Source: Myxococcota bacterium (lineage in GTDB: Bacteria > Myxococcota_C > UBA6777). Taken from it: a DNA stretch of 31,397 bases. Under the pieces are notes generated by a model, which worked only from the letters and a program-made list of their open reading frames with translations, did no database searches and was not told where the DNA came from. The DNA is taken from positions 1 through 31,397 of the forward strand of contig CAUJFU010000204.1 of assembly GCA_963169055.1 (NCBI GenBank), written 5' to 3'. Positions 22,485 to 30,912 of the stretch are shown one piece after another (within the stretch, counting starts at the first letter, position 1; each line of letters starts with the position of its first letter). A program made the position numbers and the translations under genes.

Positions 22485-25148
22485 ATGAAATGGATACTTT
22501 TTTCCTGCGTTGTGCTCTTTAGCACCGCAACATCTCGCTGCGACGGCCCCAGCCAACAACCTCCCCCGCCTTCGCAACAACAACCCACACAAACCACACC
22601 CAACCAGCCCTCCCCCGATCCAAACCAACCGCCGCCACCCTACGATCCAAACCAACCCCCGCCCGTCGGGCAACCTTCCCCCCTTCCCTCTCAAGGCCCC
22701 GCTGTCGATCCATGCCCGATCGACCAGCCCCCCTCTTGCCGCCGAAATGAACATCCCACCATCCAATCCTTTCTCCACCTCAATCACGTTTGCTATCGCA
22801 CGATCTGCACCCAACCGCGTTGCCCCGCCCCCAAACGCCCCAGATGCCGCAGCGGATTTGCCTTGCGTGTTTCGACCTACCGCGAAGGCAACTTGCGATG
22901 CAAACGCTTTCGGTGCGTCTTTGCCCGATGCCCCGCCGTTCGCGAGATCCCCTGCCCTCCCAGACAATTTGCCGATCTCGAACTGTATCGCTATCACGGC
23001 CAAACCTGTGAACGGGTCCGTTGCAAACCCCTGCAATGCCCGCCACCACAGCCCGTCCGATGCCAACTCGGTTTTCAAACAAAAACCGAACCCTACTACC
23101 TCGAAGGCTTGCGCTGTATGCGTCTACGCTGCGTTCGCCAAACTTGCCCCGCGCTACTTGCCCCGCGCTGCCCACCCGGAGCCACCCCCACCCTTCAAAC
23201 CTACCCATACAACGGGCAAAACTGCAACCGCTACGTCTGTAATATGCCCGAATGTCCGCCTTCTTCCGCACCACACTGCGATGAAGACGAAGACCTCAAG
23301 ACGATCTCCTATGCCCACCTAGGCCGCCTTTGCCAAAAGCAGATCTGCATCGAACGAAATTGCCCGCCCGATTCCGGCCCCGCTTCTTGCCCTCCCGGGA
23401 CTCAACCCAACACCCGCACCTACCGCATGGGTGGGCGTCTTTGCATCACCACCGCCTGCACCGAACTCCCTTGCCCTCCCGATCCGATCACCCGATGCGC
23501 TTATGGCTACACCCCCCAAACCCAAACCTACGATCACTTTGGCCGCCTTTGCCAACGCACCACTTGCATGGCCGCTCAATGCCCTGAATGGCCAATTCCC
23601 CCGTGCGACGGCGAAGATGAAACACTTAAAAAGCAGCAACAATGGCACAACGGCCAACTCTGCGAACGCTTGATGTGTATCCCCCTTGTATGCGCTCCCA
23701 ACGAACGCATCATCAACAAGCCCCGCACTTGGCGCGGTATGGCCTACCTCGCCAAGCGCTGCCGCCCCTCTCTCTGCCCACAACCCCCTCCCCTCCAATG
23801 CCCACATGGAGCGCGGCTCGTCCTCGAAACCTACCGCTTCCAAGGCAACGTCTGTGAACGCGAAGCCTGCGAACAAGCCCTCTGCCCTCCGTCCACCGAA
23901 CCCCGATGCCCCCACGGCTCCGTCCCTCGCAAAGAACGCTACGCCCACCAAGGTCTCGCTTGTTTCCGAACCCGCTGCGAGCGCGTCCAATGCCCACCCT
24001 CCCCACGCCCCAACTGTCCGGCAGGTCGCCTTGCCACCCTACAACCCTACCCCTTCCAAGGCATCTCCTGTCAACGTTGGATCTGCCAACGCGTCCAATG
24101 TCCGCCGAGCGGCCCCACCTATTGCGGCTCGGGCTTCACCCTCCAACGCACCCCCTACACCTTTTCCTCTTTGCGCTGCGAAAAAACCTCCTGCATCCCT
24201 GCCCGCTGCCCCGTCGAGCGCCCCCAACGCTGCCGCCCCGGCACACAACCCCGCATCGAGATCTTTGCTCATCAAGGGCTGCGTTGCAGACGAACCCGCT
24301 GCACCCCGATCACTGCATGCCCCCCTGTCACCCCTTCTTGCCGCCCAAATCAAATGCCCAAAGCCGAATATTACCGATACTTCAGCCTTTCTTGCCAGCG
24401 TTTCCGATGTGTTCCCATCCAATGCCCCGCCTATCCGCCCCCACAATGCCCCGCAGGGCAACGCCCCCGCCCCACGCCCTTTACCTTCCTAGGAAAAGCC
24501 TGCACTCGCCTGCGTTGTGCCACACCGCCCTGCCCTCCCCTCAGAGCCTTGCGTTGTTCTTTTGGCACTCCCCTCAAACAAGCCTACACCCATCACCGAC
24601 AAACTTGCTACCGATGGTTCTGCCCACCCATCCGCCCTGTCGCAACCCTTCCACCCACTCCTACACACCGGCCACATCCGACTTTCCGTCCTACACATCG
24701 ACCACATCCGACTTTCCGTCCTACACATCGCCCGCATCCTACGTTTAGACCGCAGCCCACCTTCCGCCCGCAGCCCAAACACGCCGCTGATCCGCGTTGT
24801 CCCCGACCTCGGCCTGTCGGTTGTCCGAAAGGTCGCATCTTGCGCCTGACTGCGGATGTCCTGCGTGGCGTCGGTTGCCCGATGTACCGATGCGCTGAAC
24901 CCCAAGAAACCGTCCTCCAAGCCCACGCAGGATGCCCCCCAATGAACACACGAACCAACTGCCCCAGACAGGCCATCGCCGTCCCTGTTCAGCGCTTCTT
25001 GGGCCCTCGTGCTTGCTTGCGTTGGCAATGTGTCCCCATCATCTGTCCCGCCCACCAAGTTCGCGCACGCTGCAAAAGAGGTACGACCTATCTCCGCATC
25101 ATCCGCCAAGCCCGCCAATCCTGCGCCGCCGCCATCTGCAAACGCTAG
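22485..25148 (+). CDS. Secreted protein of 21 tandem four-cysteine, 36-residue repeats (887 aa)
   Basis: A signal peptide (MKWILFSCVVLFSTATSRC) and a Pro/Gln/Asn linker (23-76) precede 21 repeats. The standard unit is 36 residues with cysteines at C-x7-C-x17-C-x4-C-x4, starting CPP and carrying a conserved Tyr and Gly-x2-C in the second half. Repeats 1-9 cover 77-402; repeat 10 (403-430) is shortened and lacks two cysteines; 11-18 cover 431-713; a Pro/His linker (714-771) with THRPHPTFRP repeats follows; 19-21 cover 772-887. About 80 cysteines suggest two disulfides per unit in an oxidising environment, so a stiff, rod-like extracellular protein is likely. Arg is frequent and the units are diverged from each other. 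I know no family with this pattern. It begins 97 bp after the PP2C tail frame ends. Function unknown. Confidence 0.85.
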   Translation: MKWILFSCVVLFSTATSRCDGPSQQPPPPSQQQPTQTTPNQPSPDPNQPPPPYDPNQPPPVGQPSPLPSQGPAVDPCPIDQPPSCRRNEHPTIQSFLHLNHVCYRTICTQPRCPAPKRPRCRSGFALRVSTYREGNLRCKRFRCVFARCPAVREIPCPPRQFADLELYRYHGQTCERVRCKPLQCPPPQPVRCQLGFQTKTEPYYLEGLRCMRLRCVRQTCPALLAPRCPPGATPTLQTYPYNGQNCNRYVCNMPECPPSSAPHCDEDEDLKTISYAHLGRLCQKQICIERNCPPDSGPASCPPGTQPNTRTYRMGGRLCITTACTELPCPPDPITRCAYGYTPQTQTYDHFGRLCQRTTCMAAQCPEWPIPPCDGEDETLKKQQQWHNGQLCERLMCIPLVCAPNERIINKPRTWRGMAYLAKRCRPSLCPQPPPLQCPHGARLVLETYRFQGNVCEREACEQALCPPSTEPRCPHGSVPRKERYAHQGLACFRTRCERVQCPPSPRPNCPAGRLATLQPYPFQGISCQRWICQRVQCPPSGPTYCGSGFTLQRTPYTFSSLRCEKTSCIPARCPVERPQRCRPGTQPRIEIFAHQGLRCRRTRCTPITACPPVTPSCRPNQMPKAEYYRYFSLSCQRFRCVPIQCPAYPPPQCPAGQRPRPTPFTFLGKACTRLRCATPPCPPLRALRCSFGTPLKQAYTHHRQTCYRWFCPPIRPVATLPPTPTHRPHPTFRPTHRPHPTFRPTHRPHPTFRPQPTFRPQPKHAADPRCPRPRPVGCPKGRILRLTADVLRGVGCPMYRCAEPQETVLQAHAGCPPMNTRTNCPRQAIAVPVQRFLGPRACLRWQCVPIICPAHQVRARCKRGTTYLRIIRQARQSCAAAICKR
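24663..24752 (+). repeat. Three 30-bp repeats in the Pro/His linker
   Basis: Three in-frame 30-bp units (24663-24692, 24693-24722, 24723-24752) each encode THRPHPTFRP. The first two differ at two positions and the third at several silent ones, so the peptide is kept by selection or the array is recent. Two partial units (QPTFRP) follow. It is inside the cysteine-repeat protein, between repeats 18 and 19. Confidence 0.9.
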
Positions 25149-25176
25149 TTCCGATCGGTCGGATAGAACCGACTCT

Positions 25177-26145
25177 CTACTCTTTGAGACCGATCTGTTT
25201 GCGATATCCCGTATCCTTCGGACCATTGAGCATCCAATAAGCCAGCCTCTTGCTTCCTTGTAGGGTGGCTTTTTCTCCATCCGATGCCGACCACCCAAGG
25301 ATCCGATGCGGCCATGCCGCTTCGATATCGATCTTCTTCCAATAACTCGCATAACGCAGCGTAAAACGCCGAACAGCGGCCCCATCGCGCATGGCTTCTT
25401 CGCGATGAATCTCTCCTTGTATCGGGGCTGTTGCGATGTGCTTTTTGCGCACTCGCCAAAGCGACGGAACAACGGACCCGCGCCACGACTTGCCTTGCGC
25501 AAACGGCCCATCCAACTCACGCAACTGAATCCACAAAGCATCCTCATACAAAGCCTTGGTGTCGATCTTTTGGATCGCTGTCTTTTCACCTTCGCTGGAA
25601 AAATAAGAGCGCACCTGCGTCATCATCTGATCAGGCCCTGCCCAGAGTCCCTCAAACACATGACCGCACCATTCTTGGGCGGTGAGCGTGATCTTCGCGG
25701 GTGCAAAGGCTTCTGACCGCCAATGCCCCACGGGTGAAAAAGTACTGGTCATCACAGAATACGGATAAATGCCCGTTTGGAACTTGATCATCTGGTTCAA
25801 CTTGAGAACTTGGACTTGTTGCGCACGAGGGGCACCATCGTCTTTGATCCATGTTCGCCGATCCATCGGCTCCGTCACAAAGATCTTTACCACTTCTGCA
25901 TCCCTCAAACTTCCATATCGTTCGACTTGTGCCGCATAACTCGACAACTCCGCCCGTCCGTCCCCCCAGTGCTTCCAGAACTTCGACGAACCGCCTGATC
26001 GTGCTTGCGCTGGCCAACGCACAATCCCTTCCGCATCGACCGAACACATCGCACAATCCGTTCGCTTTTCTCCTGAGTGGGCTCGCTGACAGCCCCACAA
26101 CACCAAACCCGCACACCACAACACCAGCCCTCTCCACCACACCAT
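25177..26145 (-). CDS. Lipoprotein of an uncharacterised family often labelled 'septum formation inhibitor Maf'
   Basis: The 322-residue product has a signal peptide ending LVLWGC, a good lipobox, with the cysteine near residue 19. The mature domain includes KFWKHWGDGRAELSSY, RYGSLRDAEVVKIFVTE, VLKLNQMIKFQTGIYPYSVM and KITLTAQEWCGHVFEGL. These blocks match my memory of a family found in Bacteroidetes and other envelope-complex bacteria and frequently given a 'septum formation inhibitor Maf' name; it is unrelated to the true Maf nucleotide pyrophosphatases, so that label should not be used. AGGAG precedes the start; GTG at 26148 is an equal alternative to the ATG at 26145. It converges on the cysteine-repeat gene with 28 bp between stops, which include a small TCCGA/TCGGA hairpin. 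Envelope location is well supported; function is unknown. Confidence 0.75.
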   Translation of the reverse strand: MVWWRGLVLWCAGLVLWGCQRAHSGEKRTDCAMCSVDAEGIVRWPAQARSGGSSKFWKHWGDGRAELSSYAAQVERYGSLRDAEVVKIFVTEPMDRRTWIKDDGAPRAQQVQVLKLNQMIKFQTGIYPYSVMTSTFSPVGHWRSEAFAPAKITLTAQEWCGHVFEGLWAGPDQMMTQVRSYFSSEGEKTAIQKIDTKALYEDALWIQLRELDGPFAQGKSWRGSVVPSLWRVRKKHIATAPIQGEIHREEAMRDGAAVRRFTLRYASYWKKIDIEAAWPHRILGWSASDGEKATLQGSKRLAYWMLNGPKDTGYRKQIGLKE

Positions 26146-26233
26146 CACTTGACTCTCCTTTTTCTACACCGTCCCCAAATGAAGACGTGATCTGTCCAGA
26201 CGATCCGATGCTCAAAGAAAACAAGAGGATTTC

Positions 26234-26262
26234 TTGACGCCATCCAGCGAGCCTTGTATCTT
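26234..26262 (+). promoter_or_regulatory. Candidate sigma-70 promoter of the FtsB-like gene
   Basis: TTGACG (26234-26239) and TATCTT (26257-26262) are separated by 17 bp. The start near 26269 leaves a leader of about 70 nt before the ATG at 26338. Confidence 0.55.
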
Positions 26263-26337
26263 GTGCAAAATGCGTCACCGAGCCGTCAAGGCTGCCTTCC
26301 TACCGCAATGATCCGCATCCGATGCAACGGAGTTCCG

Positions 26338-26622
26338 ATGAACGTTGGCGTCCGTATCCTGTTTCTGTTATCTTGCATGGCCATCACCGCAGCGTATGGA
26401 TGGTGGGTCACTCATCCCACAGGCCCCCAGCGCTCGTACCAGCAAATGCGCGCACAGATCAACCAACAACACCAGCAAAACCACTTCGCACGCCGAGAAA
26501 ATGACGTCCTTCGACGCAAGATCACGGCGCTGCGTTATGACCAACGTGCTGCCGAACAAGCCGCACGCGATCACCTCTTTTTGACCAAGCCCAACGAGAT
26601 CGTCGTGATCTGCCCCAAGTGA
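26338..26622 (+). CDS. FtsB/DivIC-like septum formation initiator protein
   Basis: The 94-residue product has the FtsB/DivIC layout: a single transmembrane helix at about residues 5-22, a coiled-coil stretch rich in Gln, Arg and Asn (QMRAQINQQHQQN through RRENDVLRRKITALR), and a short C-terminal part with AARDHLFLTKPNEIVVI, close to the (E/D)-(H/Y)-L-x-(L/M)-x-(K/R)-x-(G/N)-E motif of the family. FtsB joins FtsL and FtsQ in the cell-division complex of the inner membrane. The ATG at 26338 follows GGAG by 6 nt; upstream in-frame ATGs at 26254 and 26308 lack a ribosome site and would put a polar extension before the membrane helix. It stands alone between divergent and downstream genes. FtsB versus DivIC naming cannot be settled from sequence. 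Confidence 0.85.
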   Translation: MNVGVRILFLLSCMAITAAYGWWVTHPTGPQRSYQQMRAQINQQHQQNHFARRENDVLRRKITALRYDQRAAEQAARDHLFLTKPNEIVVICPK

Positions 26623-26726
26623 TCCTCGCTTGCCGATCATGCTCTCTTGATTCCTTTGCAGTCTTCTACTTTTTGACCTACAGCCTTCACGAACCCACCC
26701 CGTGAAGCGACAGACACGGAGAGAGG

Positions 26727-29093
26727 ATGCGTTCTTACGCCACGACGCTTCGTCCTCAACCTTATCAACGCACGCTCACCCTGCTCGCCGCAGCAGGGCT
26801 GCTTTTGCTTGTCTTATCGGGAACCCTTGATCAAACCACGCCACGCATCGAACTCGTTCTCCCTGTGATGGGGATCTTTGTGTGTTGGCTCGCGTGGGAA
26901 CTCTACCGTGGCGTCGTTCGCTTCTGGCTTGAACGCAGCGAAGAACCGTCCTTTGAAGCTTGGCAAGGACTCGGCTTTGCGGTGCTTGGCGGCGTGATGA
27001 TCTTGTTGCGCTTGACGGGAGGACTCTATTCTCCCTTCTATCCGCTGTTTTACTTGAGTGTTGCTTTCCTTTCCAGTTTCGGCACTTCTTCCCAAGGTGG
27101 TGTGTGGCTTGGCTACGCCATGCTCCTTGAGATCGCCGCTGTCCTCGCGGGCAGACCTCCGATTGCAACCGACGTAGGACGGGGAGCTTTGCACCTCGCC
27201 TATCTCGGTCTCTTTGGCATATCCCATCACTTGTGCTTGCATGGGTTGTTGTGGAGCGTGCAGCGCCATCGCAGCAACCTCCGACGTGTCCGCGAACAAC
27301 GGCCTACCGCTCCGCCCGCACACAACGAAGAACCTTTTCCCCTCGGAATGACGGAGATATCTCTCGAAGCCTTTGGACAAGAACGCACACACATACTCTC
27401 CACCCTACGCGAAGGACTCGATGCCCACGGATGCGCCATCGTTTGGCTCGACAGCAGCGGCCAAAACTATGTCCTCGCCGACATCGAAACCAACGCACCC
27501 CACATCGACGACGGCCCCTTCTCCATCCACCAAGGTATGCTCGCCAACGTCTTCAAACATCAAAACACACTGCGGATCTTCCGCAAGAACGACAACAGCC
27601 TTCACCTCCCCTATTACACCCGTCACACCGTCGTTCACGCCATGCTCGCCGTCCCCATCCGACAAGGCGAACAGATCCGTGGTGCCATCTGCGCGGATCG
27701 CATCAACCCTGTCCCCTTTTCGCCCCGCGAAGAAAGTATGCTCCAAGCCGCCGCCATACTCTTTTCCCGCATCCTCCAAAGCGAACGCTCCCACCGACGT
27801 TCCGACCGCGCCAATCAATACCTCCACACTCTCCACGAAGTCGGACAGCGCCTCAACCGCGCCACCACCGAACGCTCTCTCGCAACCCTCACCCTCGAAG
27901 CCGCTTCTTGCTTTGCACCGTTCGACTGGGGCTTTGTCTCCCGCATCGAAGCTGATCAACGCCACCACGCTATCCTCGCCACCTCCGAGGCTGTCACTCA
28001 GCTCCTCGATCAAACCCTTCCTCTCGGCCCTTCTCTCCTCGCGCTCGCCCTCAAACACAAATGCCCTCTCCCCGAACGTGGACACCTCCGCTCTCGTGGC
28101 CCTTTCCTCGCCCAAGATGACCCCGATCATCTCCCTGAGATCGGCTCTCTTTATCTGATCCCTCTTGTTCTTCATGACCAATCCATCGGCGTCATCGCAC
28201 TCGGTGCTCGTGATCCCCAAGCCTTCGCCTCCGAAGAAACCGAAAAGCACCTCGGCGCCCTCGCCAACCACGTCGCCCCCCTCTTCTCTCATCTCCAAAA
28301 CTTCGCACGCATGGAATACCTCGCCTCTCGTGACGGATTGACCGGACTCTTCAACCACCGCACCCTCATGGAACGCGCTCACACACAATTCGAAGCCGCC
28401 CGCCGATTCAAACGCCCTCTCTCCATCCTGATGCTCGATATCGACCACTTCAAACGTATCAACGATACCTACGGACACCCCACAGGCGACCGCGTCCTTC
28501 ACCAAGTCGCTCAAGTCCTCCAATCCACCGTCCGCGAAATCGATATCCCTGCCCGATACGGCGGCGAAGAATTCGCTATCCTCCTCGAAGAAACCGATGC
28601 CCACGGCGCTCTACGCCTCGCCGACCGATTGCGCGCACAAATCGCCGAACTCAACATCTGCTCTGATGGTCATGATCCCGAAGTCTTCCATATCACCGTA
28701 TCCATCGGCGTTTCCACCTTCCCACAACACGCTCCAGACCTCGGACAACTCTTCCAAGCCGCCGACCAAGCCCTCTACAAAGCCAAACACAACGGACGCG
28801 ACCGCGTCCAACTCTACCTCCCCACCAAACCTCTCGAAACTCCCCCCCCCTCCCAAGACGATCTACCCTCCATCACCCCCGTCCTCGCTGGATGGGGATG
28901 GGGTTCTCTCCCACCCCAAGAAAGCCCTTCCCCCGACGATCCCCGCTGGACTTGGTACGACTCCAAAGAACGACAACACTCCGCACCTTCTCACCCCGCT
29001 CTCGATACGCCTTCCCCTGACGCCAAACACCACGATGAACACGACCCCAACAACGATAACGATCTCGATGATCCCCACAACCTCCGCACCTAA
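26727..29093 (+). CDS. Membrane diguanylate cyclase with two GAF domains (GAF-GAF-GGDEF)
   Basis: The 788-residue protein likely makes cyclic di-GMP in response to an intracellular or membrane signal. The first 180 residues hold about five transmembrane helices. Two GAF-type sensory domains follow (about 215-350 and 365-520). The GGDEF domain (about 540-700) has DGLTGLFNHR, LDIDHFKRINDTYGH and the active-site GGEEF at 612-616, with an intact inhibitory I-site RxxD (Arg603, Asp606), so both catalysis and product inhibition should work. The remaining 85 residues are Pro/Asp-rich and unstructured, ending in a run of Asp, Asn and His. GGAG lies 6 nt before the ATG. It follows the FtsB-like gene by 104 bp. 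No response regulator or phosphodiesterase is adjacent. Confidence 0.93.
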   Translation: MRSYATTLRPQPYQRTLTLLAAAGLLLLVLSGTLDQTTPRIELVLPVMGIFVCWLAWELYRGVVRFWLERSEEPSFEAWQGLGFAVLGGVMILLRLTGGLYSPFYPLFYLSVAFLSSFGTSSQGGVWLGYAMLLEIAAVLAGRPPIATDVGRGALHLAYLGLFGISHHLCLHGLLWSVQRHRSNLRRVREQRPTAPPAHNEEPFPLGMTEISLEAFGQERTHILSTLREGLDAHGCAIVWLDSSGQNYVLADIETNAPHIDDGPFSIHQGMLANVFKHQNTLRIFRKNDNSLHLPYYTRHTVVHAMLAVPIRQGEQIRGAICADRINPVPFSPREESMLQAAAILFSRILQSERSHRRSDRANQYLHTLHEVGQRLNRATTERSLATLTLEAASCFAPFDWGFVSRIEADQRHHAILATSEAVTQLLDQTLPLGPSLLALALKHKCPLPERGHLRSRGPFLAQDDPDHLPEIGSLYLIPLVLHDQSIGVIALGARDPQAFASEETEKHLGALANHVAPLFSHLQNFARMEYLASRDGLTGLFNHRTLMERAHTQFEAARRFKRPLSILMLDIDHFKRINDTYGHPTGDRVLHQVAQVLQSTVREIDIPARYGGEEFAILLEETDAHGALRLADRLRAQIAELNICSDGHDPEVFHITVSIGVSTFPQHAPDLGQLFQAADQALYKAKHNGRDRVQLYLPTKPLETPPPSQDDLPSITPVLAGWGWGSLPPQESPSPDDPRWTWYDSKERQHSAPSHPALDTPSPDAKHHDEHDPNNDNDLDDPHNLRT

Positions 29094-29133
29094 CACAATA
29101 CCGCGATCCCCCCCTCCCTCTCTAACCGCCACA

Positions 29134-29220
29134 CGCCACACACCCTCACAACAACATCTCGCTCCACCTGCTGCGATGGGCTATCGACCAGCTTGCGCAC
29201 ATCTTCACAACAACGGCGAC
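29134..29220 (-). repeat. Duplicated 3' end of the cardiolipin synthase gene
   Basis: The gene end with its stop (minus strand TTGTTGTGAAGATGTG, stop triplet at plus 29205-29207) recurs as TTGTTGTGAGGGTGTG with the stop triplet at 29146-29148, 59 bp further on. A shared AGCAGG/GGAGCG-like block also precedes the second copy. The spacer 29094-29204 contains nothing else that I can support. Confidence 0.5.
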
Positions 29221-30728
29221 AACAGACGCGCTCCTGCCTCCATCAAACGCTGAGACAAAGGCCGTTGCAAAAACTCGATCAACTCGACTTCTTGGGCATC
29301 TTGAAGGTCTTCAAGAAAAGTCGCTTCCATCTGCTGCGCAAGATCGGTGCTGTACATCAACGCATTCAATTCAAAGTTCAACTGAAAACTGCGGATATCC
29401 ATATTGGCCGATCCCACCGTCCCAAAAACACCATCGATACACATCGACTTTGCATGCAGTACGCCCTTTTTGTACTCATAGATCCGCACCCCTGCACGCA
29501 AAAGATCCCGATAATACGAACGCCCCGCAAACCATACCAGCTTTTCGTCGCTGTGTTCTGGCAACAGCAAACGCACATCCACTCCCCGTAGCGCCGAGGT
29601 TTTCAAGGCGGTCAAGATCCCTTCGTTCGGCACAAAGTACGGCGTCGTGATCCACACCCGCTCTTGTGCGTTGGCGATCGCCACAAAAAAGATCAGATGC
29701 AAACTATCCCACGGCTCATCCGGCCCCGATGGAATAATCTGTACCTGCGCATCTCCCACCGAAGCGATCTTCGCTGGAAAATACCGCTCATCCGCCAGAC
29801 CTTCTTGGGTCGTATAATACCAATCCTCCCCAAACACCAATTGCAGATCCCGCACTGCCGGCCCCTGCAACATCAAATGCGTATCCCGCCAATGTGTGTC
29901 TCCCCCCCAAGAGCCTTTGTATTCATCGCCGATATTCAAGCCGCCCGTAAAACCCACCACACCATCCACCACCACGATCTTTCGGTGATTGCGAAAGTTC
30001 ATGTTTGAACCACCCATCCGCGCTTGAAACCGAATCGGCGAAAATGCCGACACTTTCGCCCCCACCGCTCGCAGCGAGGCCCAAAAGTCTTCTCCCAACG
30101 CATACGAACCGATCGCATCGTAGAGAACGCGCACCTCGACCCCTTCTTTGGCCTTTTTCACCAACAAGTCTCGCAACCATCTCCCCGTTTCATCGGGGCG
30201 AATGATGTAATAACAAACGTGGATGTGAGCCTTCGCACCCAAAAGCGACTGCTCCATCGCAGAAAATGTCGCCTGACCGTCCTGCAACAACGTGATCTTG
30301 TTGTCCTGCGATATCTGCGCGTCCGAAACCCGCTGCGCCAACGCCATCAAACTCCCAAATCGCGGATCTTGCGGCAGCCCCCCCGAAACACCCAACACAC
30401 CGCGCAATCCTGACTCTTCCATCTGCAACAGCTCCGCAGTATCCGCTTCCCACCAAGGCAACTCTACGCCTCCCAACCCCACCATCGGATGCGCCAAGGT
30501 CTCCATCTGAGAACCCATCTCCCCCAAACGCCGCACCCGCTTGCGGCGATGCCGAGAATAGCGCATCCGACCAAACAAGTAATACGCCAACACCCCAAAA
30601 AATGGCACAAAGATCAACGCCAAAATCCACGCCAACGTCGACGTCGGATGACGATGCTCTAACAACACGAAAAAGCTCAATACCACCCCATGCAGCACAA
30701 AGATCACCAACAAGATCAACCACAACAT
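29205..30728 (-). CDS. cls: Cardiolipin synthase-type phospholipase D family protein
   Basis: The 507-residue protein (from the ATG at 30728) has two N-terminal membrane helices with the family's HPTSTLAWILALIFVPFFG segment, then two phospholipase D domains with complete HKD motifs: His248, Lys250, Asp255 (in NHRKIVVVDG) and His425, Lys427, Asp432 (in LHAKSMCID). Each is followed by the usual GG/GS-x-N block (GGLNIGDEY and VGSANMDIRS). It most likely joins two phosphatidylglycerol molecules into cardiolipin in the inner membrane. AGAGGAAG precedes the ATG at 30728; in-frame ATGs at 30770 and 30794 would add a polar extension. It is divergent from the FmdB-type gene. Assignment to cardiolipin synthase rather than another phospholipase D is by N-terminal architecture. 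Confidence 0.93.
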   Translation of the reverse strand: MLWLILLVIFVLHGVVLSFFVLLEHRHPTSTLAWILALIFVPFFGVLAYYLFGRMRYSRHRRKRVRRLGEMGSQMETLAHPMVGLGGVELPWWEADTAELLQMEESGLRGVLGVSGGLPQDPRFGSLMALAQRVSDAQISQDNKITLLQDGQATFSAMEQSLLGAKAHIHVCYYIIRPDETGRWLRDLLVKKAKEGVEVRVLYDAIGSYALGEDFWASLRAVGAKVSAFSPIRFQARMGGSNMNFRNHRKIVVVDGVVGFTGGLNIGDEYKGSWGGDTHWRDTHLMLQGPAVRDLQLVFGEDWYYTTQEGLADERYFPAKIASVGDAQVQIIPSGPDEPWDSLHLIFFVAIANAQERVWITTPYFVPNEGILTALKTSALRGVDVRLLLPEHSDEKLVWFAGRSYYRDLLRAGVRIYEYKKGVLHAKSMCIDGVFGTVGSANMDIRSFQLNFELNALMYSTDLAQQMEATFLEDLQDAQEVELIEFLQRPLSQRLMEAGARLLSPLL

Positions 30729-30826
30729 CTGCGCTTCCTCTACCCACGCGGACTCATCATCGTTCCCCATCTCGCCCTTCGTCTCGGCGCGCATGGGAGG
30801 TGAAAGCTGTCTTGTGCCGATGCCGT

Positions 30827-30855
30827 TTGTCAAGCACACCCCCAAGGATTATATC
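30827..30855 (+). promoter_or_regulatory. Sigma-70-type promoter of the FmdB-type gene
   Basis: TTGTCA (30827-30832) and TATATC (30850-30855) are 17 bp apart, both close to consensus. The same -35 reads TTGACA on the minus strand (30833-30828), but no good -10 for cls follows at 17 bp. The leader is about 50 nt. Confidence 0.65.
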
Positions 30856-30912
30856 TTCTCCGCATTTCTCTAAGGGGAGTTCGCCCCCCAAACCAACGAA
30901 AGGATCTACACC

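Noticed and set aside
27405-28604. 399-codon antisense frame over the GGDEF gene
   Set aside because: Shadow of a gene with all expected catalytic motifs on the other strand.
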